Shown: piece by piece, positions 18,920-28,256 of the stretch | How positions within the stretch are numbered: position 1 is the first letter of the stretch | Layout of the letters: each line of letters starts with the position of its first letter | Origin: Bacteroidales bacterium | Lineage (GTDB): Bacteria; Bacteroidota; Bacteroidia; Bacteroidales; VadinHA17 | NCBI GenBank assembly: GCA_016928075.1 | Contig: JAFGLJ010000027.1 | Span: 209,820-273,819 of the forward strand | DNA: 64,000 bases | Direction of reading: 5' to 3' | Translations under genes and position numbers: made by a program | Notes under the pieces: model-generated | What the model was told of the DNA's origin: nothing | The model's input: only the letters and a program-made list of their open reading frames with translations | The model's database searches: none

Positions 18920-20503
18920 ATGTACACCATATTTAACCATAGAGTTATTATTTTCCTTCTTTTGCTTTTTGTTGTTTCATGTAACTCCTACCAGAAAAAG
19001 GAGAAACCCAACATACTGTTCATCATGTCTGATGACCATACCACTCAGGCATTTGGAATTTATAATTCAAGGCTTGCCTCCCTCAATCCCACACCAAACC
19101 TCGACAGGATGGCCAGAGAAGGTATGATATTTGAAAATGTCTTTTGCACCAATGCTATATGCACGCCCAGCAGGGCATCAATAATTACCGGACAGTATCC
19201 TCAAACCAATGGCGTACTTGACCTGACCGGAAGCGTCCCGCTAGAACGACAGTACCTGCCTGAAGAAATGCGCAAATTGGGCTATCAAACGGCAATGATA
19301 GGTAAATGGCATTTGAAAGAAGAACCTGGAGCATTTGATTACTATAATGTCCTTCCCGGACAGGGCAGATACTACGATCCCACAACACGCGAATCTTCCA
19401 AAAAAGGTAAATGGCCAAATAACACAGTTGAACACTCAGGACATTCCTCTGATGTGCTTACTGACCTGAGCCTCAAGTGGCTAAGAAACAGGGACAGATC
19501 AAAACCTTTTTTTCTGATGCATCACTTCAAAGCACCACATGATCATTTCCAAAATGCAGAACGCTATGATTCATATCTTGAGAATGTTGATATCCCGGAG
19601 CCTGAAAGTCTGTACAAACCTGGCAATCATGGTTCTATTTCAACAAGGGGGATCAATGATAGTTTAATTCATTTAATAGGAGCATCGGTATCAAAAAGAT
19701 GCAACACCTGGGGCCTGGGTGGAAGTTTAGGCATCAGTGATTCTTTACCAGAGCCTGAATATACTCACCAGGTTTATCAGACGTTTTTAAAGAGATATTT
19801 GCGATGTGTAAAAGGCATTGATGATAATATTAAAAGGATCATAGATTACCTGAAAGAGGAAGGTATATATGATAATACAATCATTATATACACAGGAGAT
19901 CAGGGATATTTTCTTGGTGAACACGATTATTTCGATAAAAGGTGGATGTACGAAGAAGCGATGAGGATGCCATTTTTTGTTCGTTTCCCAAATGCTGTTA
20001 AAGAAGGTAGCCGTACAGATTTACTTATCAATAATACTGATTTTGCTCCTACTATTATCGAACTGGCAGGTGGTAAGGTACCTGGGTATATGCAGGGAAA
20101 AAGCTTTAAGAGGACTATAGAAGGTAAAAAGGAAAAAAACTGGAGAGAGGAAACTTATTATCGGTACTGGATGCATATGGCCCATTACCTTGGCAATCCT
20201 GCGCATTTGGGGTTAAGAACAAAAAAATACAAGCTTATATTTTTCTATGGTGTTGACTTTGAAGATCCTCCGAGAACAGATTACTGGGGATCCCAGGCTG
20301 ATATGAAAACACCCCCGGGTTGGGAATTCTACGACCTTGAGAATGACCCCCATGAGATGAATAACCTGTACAATGATCCTGGTTATTCTGAAATTATTGG
20401 TGAACTTAAAATCAGATTAAAAACATTACGCGAAGAACTTAACGAAACTGACATTAATTATCCTCATATTCAAAAGATAATAAATAATAACTGGGACAAC
20501 TGA
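18920..20503 (+). CDS. S1 sulfatase, N-acetylglucosamine-6-sulfatase-like, lipoprotein
   Basis: 527 residues with a lipoprotein signal (LFVVSC, Cys21). NILFIMSDDHTTQAFG carries the DD pair, ICTPSRASIITGQYPQTNGV the formylglycine Cys at residue 81, and IIYTGDQGYFLGEHDYFDKRWMYEE the C-terminal metal and substrate-binding residues. FFGLGEHD-type stretches of this kind are found in sulfatases acting on 6-O or N-sulfated amino sugars, but the substrate here is not determined. Its C-terminus is the intact counterpart of the dead fragment at 9161-9552, so the locus has held at least two copies of this subfamily. Confidence 0.95.
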   Translation: MYTIFNHRVIIFLLLLFVVSCNSYQKKEKPNILFIMSDDHTTQAFGIYNSRLASLNPTPNLDRMAREGMIFENVFCTNAICTPSRASIITGQYPQTNGVLDLTGSVPLERQYLPEEMRKLGYQTAMIGKWHLKEEPGAFDYYNVLPGQGRYYDPTTRESSKKGKWPNNTVEHSGHSSDVLTDLSLKWLRNRDRSKPFFLMHHFKAPHDHFQNAERYDSYLENVDIPEPESLYKPGNHGSISTRGINDSLIHLIGASVSKRCNTWGLGGSLGISDSLPEPEYTHQVYQTFLKRYLRCVKGIDDNIKRIIDYLKEEGIYDNTIIIYTGDQGYFLGEHDYFDKRWMYEEAMRMPFFVRFPNAVKEGSRTDLLINNTDFAPTIIELAGGKVPGYMQGKSFKRTIEGKKEKNWREETYYRYWMHMAHYLGNPAHLGLRTKKYKLIFFYGVDFEDPPRTDYWGSQADMKTPPGWEFYDLENDPHEMNNLYNDPGYSEIIGELKIRLKTLREELNETDINYPHIQKIINNNWDN

Positions 20504-20539
20504 CCATATTATTATTCATCGTTTGAAATCGAACTTTCA

Positions 20540-20575
20540 TTATTACCTTGCTTTTAACATAAAGCATGGCAATAA
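20540..20575. terminator. Hairpin between convergent sulfatase and LamG gene
   Basis: Arms 20540-20554 and 20561-20575 pair at 13 of 15 positions around a 6-nt loop. The hairpin lies 37 bp after the sulfatase stop and about 80 bp before the stop of the convergent LamG gene. Only a short T run follows on the plus side, so it is a weak but plausible bidirectional terminator. Confidence 0.45.
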
Positions 20576-20657
20576 TTTCTCAAAACCGAGTCAAAGTGGA
20601 TGTTGGAGTTAAGAAAAAGAATGACACACTTAATTGAACATAACCATCTCTAATTCC

Positions 20658-22700
20658 TTACTTCCTGCAAATATTTTCCGGAATAATTCTAAACTGTGTT
20701 CCTTTTTCAGATTGCATTTCAACAAATACAATAAGTTTTGTATTACCTTCCACATCATATTCAATGCCATACCTAAGTTCACTACTTTCATTAATCTCCC
20801 TTCCATTTACATATAGTCTAACCTTATCGTCCCCCCAGTTACTTATTTCAAAAGCGGGGTTACAGATAGGGGAATCTTCGCTTGCTTCCAAATTAAAAAC
20901 TACTTCAGATCCTTTCTTTTTCACTTTCAGTTTATAGATACGCTCAGTGTAATCATATCCATCAGATTTTGCAACATCATCACCAGTTTTTAGTTCTGGG
21001 GGATTATTCCACGATCTGGCCAATAATGCTAGTTTCCCGGCAGGTTTATCCGTCATACCGTACAATGCCACATCTTCATCAGTTAATCCCCAGCTAAGTG
21101 ATGAATGAGAAGCTCTGTCAGCTGCTATACAATAGCGTCCGTCTGATGATATTTGTGCCACCGGCCAATGATTCCACCATGGAAAATGTGAGTACTCAGG
21201 GCGTACTTCACCATTGAATGCTCTGAATCTTACTCCTTCCCTGAAAATGATGAAAGGTTTGTAATCAGATTTAAGGTTTGTAACCTGTATCACGGCATCC
21301 TGGAGGTCAAACTCAGGGAATCCTTCTTCCCATGAATAAGTTCTGCTGACACCATCCATATTAACCAGCGTAACAGCCTCCAGATGCACATTATCCTCCG
21401 GCCTGGTTCCCGGTTCATTAAGAAATATGGTTTCCTGCCATCCTCCATGCCCCGGAAGTAGCTTACGGGTAGCAACACCATCTGGGTAGATATAGTAGTA
21501 TTCATCGGCCGATTGTCCGAAACCGCTGTTATCACTGAGGTCAATCTGTCTGAACCGAACATCCATCTGCAGGTATCTCCAGTGTACTACCACTCTTGCA
21601 TCATTATTCTCAATTATGGCAACCCTTGAACTGCGGCACTGCACATCGGACATATGTTCAACGCATCCGGTAACAAATTCATCTGATGAACCCTGACTGA
21701 GAAACCAGTTACCACCTGTTTCCCTGCTCTGGTCAGCCATCCATTTCCCGTTCTCAGTCACCCAGCAAGCAGAATACCTTGTACCACGCCAGAACATCAC
21801 CCTGACAGGTAACTTTTCAAACTGAACCACTACATCGGAATGGGGTCCAACAGGCCATAACCTGTCCCAACCTTCGTAATATTCAAGCTTTGTATAATTA
21901 GCCCCAAATCTGCCTGAAGGTTTAACTGAAGGAAATCTGCGGTCTTCAAATGCCGGTTCAGGCAATTTATCAAAAGCCTTATAATTCTGGTTAATAATAT
22001 CAGGGTCTAATGACTCATTGTATAGTTTAAGCTCATCGATAATACCATCAAGTGAATACCATGAAGGGAAAGTAGCCCATGCCCTAACAGGATCAGTTGG
22101 AGCCAGTTTCCTGTTGTTACGGCCTGCCCTGTAAGGAATATCAGATGCCATGGTCAGTCTTTTCGTATTATTGTTAGAAGCTGACAGACCACCATTAACA
22201 AATACCTTCATTCCATCCTGCCTGTTAAAAGTGCATGCTACATGATACCATTTCTTCAGTTCAAGCCCAACCTTTTTTCCTTCTGGTATTTCTGACCAGC
22301 ACTCGTGCCACGTGGAGCTACCATCTGAAAGTTGTAACCCTACCCTGCCATGGCTGTCAATTCCAAAAAAGAACCCCGTTATCTCCTTATTCTCCCTGGC
22401 GAGCAATGGTACCTTATTCCATGGATAGGCTCCCAGTGCAACCCAGGCTTCAATACTAAATCCACTACCTGTTAGGGAAACTTCTTCTTCCGGAATTATC
22501 ACTTCCGTGGTAAAACCATCAAATTTCAGGGCATCACCACTAACACCCTCCGCATAATCGTAATAACCTTTAATACTGTCAATGTCATTTTTTTCAAAAT
22601 GCCATTCCTTAACAGCTTTCTGAGCTATCAAGGAAATATTTATTACAGCAAATAATAAAACAAGTATTATTACCTTCAGATTATAACCTGATTTTTTCAT
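20658..22700 (-). CDS. LamG-domain protein with uncharacterised C-terminal region (paralogue 1)
   Basis: 680 residues with a Sec signal peptide (VIILVLLFAVINISLIAQ). Residues ~30-245 form a LamG/concanavalin-like lectin domain: GDALKFDGFTTEVIIPEE, GFSIEAWVALGAYPWN, WYHVACTFNRQDGMKVFVNG and DGIIDELKLYNESL. The remaining ~430 residues match no family I can name but recur in two other proteins in the window (31794 and 46684). Shared landmarks are VMFWRGTRYSACWV, NDARVVVHWRY, a YIYPDGVATRK-like segment, WWNHWPVAQISSDGRY and NPAFEISNWG. A carbohydrate-active role (enzyme or binding protein) is inferred from context. It is the last gene of the unit with GH106, 140 bp downstream. Confidence 0.85.
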   Translation of the reverse strand: MKKSGYNLKVIILVLLFAVINISLIAQKAVKEWHFEKNDIDSIKGYYDYAEGVSGDALKFDGFTTEVIIPEEEVSLTGSGFSIEAWVALGAYPWNKVPLLARENKEITGFFFGIDSHGRVGLQLSDGSSTWHECWSEIPEGKKVGLELKKWYHVACTFNRQDGMKVFVNGGLSASNNNTKRLTMASDIPYRAGRNNRKLAPTDPVRAWATFPSWYSLDGIIDELKLYNESLDPDIINQNYKAFDKLPEPAFEDRRFPSVKPSGRFGANYTKLEYYEGWDRLWPVGPHSDVVVQFEKLPVRVMFWRGTRYSACWVTENGKWMADQSRETGGNWFLSQGSSDEFVTGCVEHMSDVQCRSSRVAIIENNDARVVVHWRYLQMDVRFRQIDLSDNSGFGQSADEYYYIYPDGVATRKLLPGHGGWQETIFLNEPGTRPEDNVHLEAVTLVNMDGVSRTYSWEEGFPEFDLQDAVIQVTNLKSDYKPFIIFREGVRFRAFNGEVRPEYSHFPWWNHWPVAQISSDGRYCIAADRASHSSLSWGLTDEDVALYGMTDKPAGKLALLARSWNNPPELKTGDDVAKSDGYDYTERIYKLKVKKKGSEVVFNLEASEDSPICNPAFEISNWGDDKVRLYVNGREINESSELRYGIEYDVEGNTKLIVFVEMQSEKGTQFRIIPENICRK

Positions 22701-22840
22701 GGATTAAATTTATTATTTATTGCTAAAAATAAGATTTACCAGTTCAATCATCACCAAAAAAGCTTTAAGGTGAAGAATGGTACAACTTATCCTGTTTTTC
22801 AATATGAAAGACCATAACTACCTGATGCTATCTGATACTT

Positions 22841-25663
22841 TCATTCCTTAGTGTAGACAATTCTTACAGGTCCCAATAAACCAGAAGGCTGTATCCTGAA
22901 AGTTTCATCTCCTCCTCCAGCCCAGTTATCCTTCTTTACATAAGGATGATTTGTACGACAGTACCTTTTGTCATTTGATTCAGATAACATATCACCTGTT
23001 AATCTGTTAACCCACATATTGACAATCTCAATCTTCAACTGGTTCTCACCATTTCTTACGAGATCAGTTATATCTAAAGTAAAGGGTCTCTTCCACAATA
23101 CTCCTGCCCTTTTACCATTAATAAATACTTCCGCAACATCTCTTATATTGCCCAGATCAATTGAGACTTTTCCATCCTCACCATACTGCTCTTTATTTAT
23201 GTTTAAAGTTTTATGATAGGTTGCTGTTCCTGAAAAATATTTTACACCCTCTATTTCAGAATCTGTCCATGAGATCAGAGTATCAAATACTAATTCCGAA
23301 GGTGCTCCCCAGCCCTCCGGGAAAGTCACTCTCCAGGAACCTGTTAATAACTCCACTTTTATAATTTCTTCCGCTTTAAGAATGCCTGGTATTTTCCTTT
23401 CCTCATCAGTAAAAATGACGAAGATCGAAGCTCCTGGTGATAATTCAAGCGAAATAGTAATAACACCATTCTTAATCTTGTAATCATTTACTCTTAGCTG
23501 ATCACCAGTCGATGGATCCCATATTTCCGGAAATTTGCCGGATTGCCTGAAAGTACAAACACCCGAGAAATCTATATCTGATTTGTTTCTCACGAAATAC
23601 GCATCTCCGTCAGTAAATTGACGATGAATATAATCGAGCTCCGGCGATTCACTATAACTAAAATCCTCCACAATATTATCAGCCTTCAGAAGCTCTGTTG
23701 GAGTAAGACCATACACTACCCTTCCTTCTCCGTAATGATTTATTCTGAACTTCTCACCATCCAGTTCAGCCCACATTTTTTCTGCCAGATCAGATAGTTC
23801 ATTTGTTTCTTCTTTATTATTATTTAAGCCAGGAACAACAAGTGGTTTTTTCCCGATTATTGTTGCTCCTTCCATGACCATCCTTTCAAGTTTTTTAAGC
23901 ACATCAAGAGGCATATGGTCCTGCTCCGGCAAAACCATCAGAGAATAGCTCATCCCGTCAGGCAGAATAATTCTGTTATTGTCCACAGACATTCTATTCA
24001 GTAAAACATCACTGTTAACCACATCGAAATCATAACCCTTACTCAGGCCTTTAAGACCTGGCTTCTCAGGTACATCTTGAAACAATGGGAAAAAATTGGG
24101 GGCCTGATCACCATAAAAATAACACACATCAGCAACAAACTCTCCCTTTTGAAGTAAATAACTACATCTAGACAGGTATTCCATAAAAGGTTCGGATTTT
24201 TCCCACCATGTAGTTCCGGGATTAATATCCAATCCCGCATGGTATGTTCTTCCTGGGAGTCCATCTTCGGGATTGGTATTGGCAAAAGTATGAAAAGTTA
24301 TACAGTTAAGACCCTCACAAAATGCTCTGTCCACAACTTTTTTCAAGGCATAAGGAGAATCTTTCCATCTCCTCCATGTAGTAAAGGACTCAGCATCAAC
24401 TTTCCCCTTGCCATAAATATGAGATGCGCTTGCTACCTCTTTAATCAGAAACATATTTCTGTGTCTGATCCAGAATTCTCCTCGTGGTACAGATACATTT
24501 CCTAATGCTTTCAATGCATCCACGGGACAAGTATTCCATATTGGAGGTCCTGGTCCGCCAGCTTCAGCCACTAGTTCTAAATTATATTTTTCCAGAAACT
24601 GCCTGCCGGTTATATAATGACTTAAAATCAGCTGATCACTGACTGTTTTTTTCCAGTCATACAGAAACTTATCAGTAACATTTTTTATCTTCCAGCCGGA
24701 TAACACCGGAAGGTAATCAGTCAGATCATATCCTCTCATTTGCCTGAATATCCGGGGCATAGAATCAGTCCATGGAACTCCTTCTGTCAATTCCATGCTA
24801 TCAAATTCAATATAAGACAATCCACCTTCTGTATTTTTTCCTTTTTTTATTCCCAGGCGCTTCATAAAATGGCCTAAATGTTTCTTAGTAGATTCGGGAT
24901 CAAGAAAATCAATAAACAATCCCTTTGAATTAGGAGACGGCACAATCAGTTCCTGACCGTTATTTGTGAACAGATACCTCATAATCTGCCATTTTCCCTC
25001 GGGCAGACTGACTGTTAGATAGCCATCCACAAACTGACCAGACAAATTAATAATCTCATCTTTCCCACCGATTGATTTGTCCTTATTAAAAGGAAATGCA
25101 AGTACAGCAACTTCTTTATAGTAAACAGGCAATCCATTATTATCCTTTGGACAATTTTCAGGGACCTCAGGAAAAGGTAACTTTATTTTTTTATTAACCG
25201 GTCCTTCCAGGATAATCTCAGAAAAATATAAGGCCTTGGAAGCCCATGATGGATCAACCCAGGGACCACCTGCATTCCATCCACTTGATCCAACCATTCC
25301 TATCTTTATTCCATACTTTTCACCTTCACTGAATGCATGTTTCATCAAAGCAACAGAGCTATCGCTCAAAAACGCAGGACCAGAAGGAATAAAATTATCA
25401 GGATTATGCATTGCAGCCACATCCCATATCTCCGCCCTGCCCATCCCCTTTTCGCTCATCTCCCTGAGATCACGTGTAATTGCTTCCCTGGTTATGTTAC
25501 CATTCAGCCAGCACCAGAAAGCTCCGGGTCTATATTCCCTCGGTGGCTTTAGAAAATCAGACGGTATATTATCCTTTCCGGCATTCTTTTCTGAGTGTTT
25601 ATCCACCTGGCAAGAGACAATTACTATAGAAATTGCAAATATGTACTTAAAAATGTGTACCAT
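22841..25663 (-). CDS. GH106 alpha-L-rhamnosidase, lipoprotein
   Basis: 940 residues with a short lipoprotein-type signal (ISIVIVSC). The GH106 pattern begins with FLKPPREYRPGAFWCWLNGN and TREAITRDLREMSEKGMG, continues with GIKIGMVGSSGWNAGGPWV, and has DAESFTTWRRWKDSPYALKK in mid-protein, whose Glu is a candidate catalytic residue. FHTFANTNPEDGLPGRTYHAG and FMEYLSRCSYLLQKGEFVADV follow, then C-terminal beta-sandwich domains (DLGNIRDVAEVFINGKRAGV). Length is normal for the family. It should cleave terminal alpha-L-rhamnose. It follows the URO-D-fold gene by 10 bp, so the two are certainly cotranscribed. Confidence 0.9.
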   Translation of the reverse strand: MVHIFKYIFAISIVIVSCQVDKHSEKNAGKDNIPSDFLKPPREYRPGAFWCWLNGNITREAITRDLREMSEKGMGRAEIWDVAAMHNPDNFIPSGPAFLSDSSVALMKHAFSEGEKYGIKIGMVGSSGWNAGGPWVDPSWASKALYFSEIILEGPVNKKIKLPFPEVPENCPKDNNGLPVYYKEVAVLAFPFNKDKSIGGKDEIINLSGQFVDGYLTVSLPEGKWQIMRYLFTNNGQELIVPSPNSKGLFIDFLDPESTKKHLGHFMKRLGIKKGKNTEGGLSYIEFDSMELTEGVPWTDSMPRIFRQMRGYDLTDYLPVLSGWKIKNVTDKFLYDWKKTVSDQLILSHYITGRQFLEKYNLELVAEAGGPGPPIWNTCPVDALKALGNVSVPRGEFWIRHRNMFLIKEVASASHIYGKGKVDAESFTTWRRWKDSPYALKKVVDRAFCEGLNCITFHTFANTNPEDGLPGRTYHAGLDINPGTTWWEKSEPFMEYLSRCSYLLQKGEFVADVCYFYGDQAPNFFPLFQDVPEKPGLKGLSKGYDFDVVNSDVLLNRMSVDNNRIILPDGMSYSLMVLPEQDHMPLDVLKKLERMVMEGATIIGKKPLVVPGLNNNKEETNELSDLAEKMWAELDGEKFRINHYGEGRVVYGLTPTELLKADNIVEDFSYSESPELDYIHRQFTDGDAYFVRNKSDIDFSGVCTFRQSGKFPEIWDPSTGDQLRVNDYKIKNGVITISLELSPGASIFVIFTDEERKIPGILKAEEIIKVELLTGSWRVTFPEGWGAPSELVFDTLISWTDSEIEGVKYFSGTATYHKTLNINKEQYGEDGKVSIDLGNIRDVAEVFINGKRAGVLWKRPFTLDITDLVRNGENQLKIEIVNMWVNRLTGDMLSESNDKRYCRTNHPYVKKDNWAGGGDETFRIQPSGLLGPVRIVYTKE

Positions 25664-25673
25664 GACATTTGAA

Positions 25674-26753
25674 TTAAAGTGATCTTACAGTATTTATAAA
25701 AGCCAGAATATTTTCGACCGGTGTGTCCTGCTGAATATTATGTGCAGGAGCAATAATATAGCCACCGTTTTCGCCCAGAATTTCCGCACGGTACTTTACC
25801 TCATTCCTTATCTGATCGGGTGTTCCGAAAGGAAGTAATTCCTGGATACATATACCTCCGAAAAAAATCAGGTCTTTTCCAAACTCTCTTTTTAATTTAA
25901 CAGGATCCATACCTGCAGCTTTGGGCTGTATAGGATTTAGTATATCCAGTCCTATATCAATAAAATCAGGTATTAAATCAACTATAGAACCACATGAATG
26001 CCAGGCAATTTTAATGTCCGGGTTAAGCTCCCTGAAGGTCTCAAACATCCTGGCAATCCTGGGTTTGAAATTTTTTCTCCATGTTTCTATATCCAAAATC
26101 AGACTTTGCTGACTGCCAAAATCATCGCCACACCAGATCATATCTGCTCCCCTCCTTATAAGTTCTTTTCCTGTTTCAGTATTTATCCATTCAACTTTTT
26201 CCAGTAAGGCATCCACATACGGTTTTTCCATTATCATGTCTATTAGAAATTTTTCAAGTCCGGTTAGATACCATGATGTTTCAAAAATTGAACATTCAAG
26301 ATCAGCAATAATACCAGATTTGTCGCTGTACTTTTCAATTGTATCTGTGGCTAAAGAGAAACGGCTTTTATCAAAGGGATCAAAAAAATTATATGATTCA
26401 ATGTCATCAACCGTCTCAGCATGAGCCAGCGGATATGAAAAGAATTCATTATATAGCCCGGCATCAAAGAATACCATGCCCCATTCATTCGTAATATGCC
26501 CTTCTTCAGAAACAGTCGTTGGTTTACTCTCAGGTACAGTAGCTGCTATACCAACAGCATCGCTTCCCAGGTGTGTACACATTACCTGATGGGATATACG
26601 GGTAGAGAGCATTGAATCAATTGGTTCTTCATAAGGAATACCCAGGTGTGCACAAACCTTTCTGGCACTTTGAGGCGTAAACGACAAATACAGAGGAGGA
26701 CGATCCGGTATTCCCCCGTTAATGGTGGTAATAAATCTTTCTTTTGATGTCAT
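25674..26753 (-). CDS. URO-D/MtaA-fold methyltransferase-like protein
   Basis: 359 residues, no signal peptide. The start MTSKERFITTINGGIPDRPP is typical of the uroporphyrinogen decarboxylase superfamily. The protein is unlikely to be HemE: it has H252-S-C254 in IAWHSCGSIVDL, the HxC zinc half-site of the corrinoid-linked methyltransferase branch (MtaA/MtbA), and a His at 338 in APAHNIQQDTPVENI where those enzymes commonly have a Cys ligand. A zinc-dependent methyl-transfer role is therefore possible; substrate unknown. It lies 12 bp after a broken lipoprotein gene and 10 bp before GH106, so a role in handling a (possibly O-methylated) rhamnose-type sugar is conceivable but speculative. No corrinoid protein is encoded nearby. 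Confidence 0.75.
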   Translation of the reverse strand: MTSKERFITTINGGIPDRPPLYLSFTPQSARKVCAHLGIPYEEPIDSMLSTRISHQVMCTHLGSDAVGIAATVPESKPTTVSEEGHITNEWGMVFFDAGLYNEFFSYPLAHAETVDDIESYNFFDPFDKSRFSLATDTIEKYSDKSGIIADLECSIFETSWYLTGLEKFLIDMIMEKPYVDALLEKVEWINTETGKELIRRGADMIWCGDDFGSQQSLILDIETWRKNFKPRIARMFETFRELNPDIKIAWHSCGSIVDLIPDFIDIGLDILNPIQPKAAGMDPVKLKREFGKDLIFFGGICIQELLPFGTPDQIRNEVKYRAEILGENGGYIIAPAHNIQQDTPVENILAFINTVRSL

Positions 26754-26765
26754 ATTGATTTCTTA

Positions 26766-28116
26766 TTATTCTTCGTAATCATTATCTGTAAAATATAGGC
26801 ATATCCTGCCCTTCTCCGGAACAATCTTCAAATAAGAGTTTCCATCAACCATAAATTCACCCTCCCTGCAAAAGACAGAGTAGCTGAAATCCCTGAAACA
26901 GTAACTCAGTTGCCTCCTGTCAATATTTGTAACAGGGATCTTCTTATTATCAGGGGATAGTATCAGGAACCATTCATTCCCTTTCCATGTATGCATACTT
27001 ATCGTTATACTGCCCTCGTTAAAAACCAGATCCAGTGATGCATCAGAGGTTTCTAGCGGCCAGGAAACTTTCAATTTTCCTTTTTCACCATCGTCAATAA
27101 CGGGATCCCGGCCTGCAATATCAACTATCCCTTCCTCTCCCTTAGTCTTGAAACGTAATCCGGCAATATCGTTCTCTGAACCCCAGGCAAAACCATCCAC
27201 AACAGGGAGGGTATAGTAATCACATTTGCTTGAAGTCCCTTTTTCATCAAGGTAATCAGATTTGAATTTTTCATCAAATTTATGAATATCCCTGAATCTC
27301 AAAGTATCATTTCCCCATAGCAGGTTAGCTCTGTAGTAATGGCTGTTGAACCATAATGTTTTAAGATTTTTATCTGAATAGTCAGTCATTAACGTTACTG
27401 ATGTAGGCGGCGTTACCTTAAAATGCTCTTTGAACCAGGAACCTGATTCAGCAAGTGTTTCAATCCTTATCTTTATCTCTTAGCCCTGCAATCGTAGACA
27501 TCTGTATTTCAAATCCCTCCTTCAACCTTTTCCATGTAAATGAATTCTCCTGACCTGTCTGCACATAAGCATAAGCCCATTGATGCCCCTGTTATGAACT
27601 CATTGAAATACCACTTGCTCCATTCCCGGTTATCTCCTCCTTTCTTATATACAGGTTCAAGCGATACAACCCTCTGCACTTTCCCTCCCAGTCCCATTGA
27701 TATCTTCCTATCCATTTGTAACCGCTATCCTCCACCAGGGGTTGAGGCAATTCCCACCATGCTCCTATTTCAAACTGATCAGGAGGCAGTTCTTTTATTA
27801 ATTCCTGGTATCTCTTATCTATCAATGCATCATATTGTAAGAGGAATGTCCCCTTTAGGTTATATTCCCTCATAATATTTATTTGCTCCACCACAGGCTC
27901 ATAGAGCACATCCTCAATAATCCAGTCGATACGGGGTTCACACTGCCTGATGAAATTTACTATGTTAACTATCCTGGCTTGGTTCTTGACTGTTTCTTTA
28001 TTATCAAATTCAGTCTCCGGGGAAATACAGCCTGTCAGGGAAAATGAAATTAAAATACACATCCCAAACCTTTTAAAGATAGTGTCCGATAATTTAAGAT
28101 TGATCATTAATTGCAA
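26766..28116 (-). pseudogene. Frameshifted lipoprotein gene, possibly NodB/deacetylase-like
   Basis: Starts at the ATG at 28116 with a lipoprotein signal (SFSLTGC) and stays in frame through CEPRIDWIIEDVLYEPVV and FLLQYDALIDKRYQELIKEL. Near 27690 the sense frame shifts to one reading SLEPVYKKGGDNREWSKWYF then ITGASMGLCLCADRSGEFIY. Near 27520-27500 it shifts again (EIQMSTIAGLRDK), then once more into RIETLAESGSWFKEHFKV, which joins the last 207 codons down to 26766. At least three shifts are needed, and a central segment seems missing after WDWEG. The N-terminal part resembles polysaccharide-deacetylase-like barrels of Bacteroidota, with low confidence. First in the unit with URO-D and GH106. 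Confidence 0.75.
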
Positions 28117-28147
28117 TAATATACCTGAAAGTAAGAAATAATTTCAT

Positions 28148-28179
28148 ATTGTAAATTTATAGGATTTTAAATAGTTTTG
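28148..28179 (+). promoter_or_regulatory. Promoter of the GH78 rhamnosidase gene
   Basis: TAGTTTTG at 28172-28179 matches TAnnTTTG exactly, and ATTG at 28148-28151 is one base off the TTTG -33 element with 20-bp spacing. It points away from the divergent minus-strand GH106 unit and leaves a leader of about 75 nt. The same ATAGTTTTG string occurs upstream of 52539. Confidence 0.6.
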
Positions 28180-28256
28180 GAAATAAGAGAAGGTAAGCAT
28201 TTTAATATTTAACCAACACTCTGGAAAAACAACCCTATTTAATAATCTGAACAATT

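Noticed and set aside
25674..26753. Annotating the URO-D-fold protein as HemE (haem biosynthesis)
   Set aside because: The HxC half-site, the APAHNIQ segment and the glycan-locus context fit the methyltransferase-like branch rather than true uroporphyrinogen decarboxylase.
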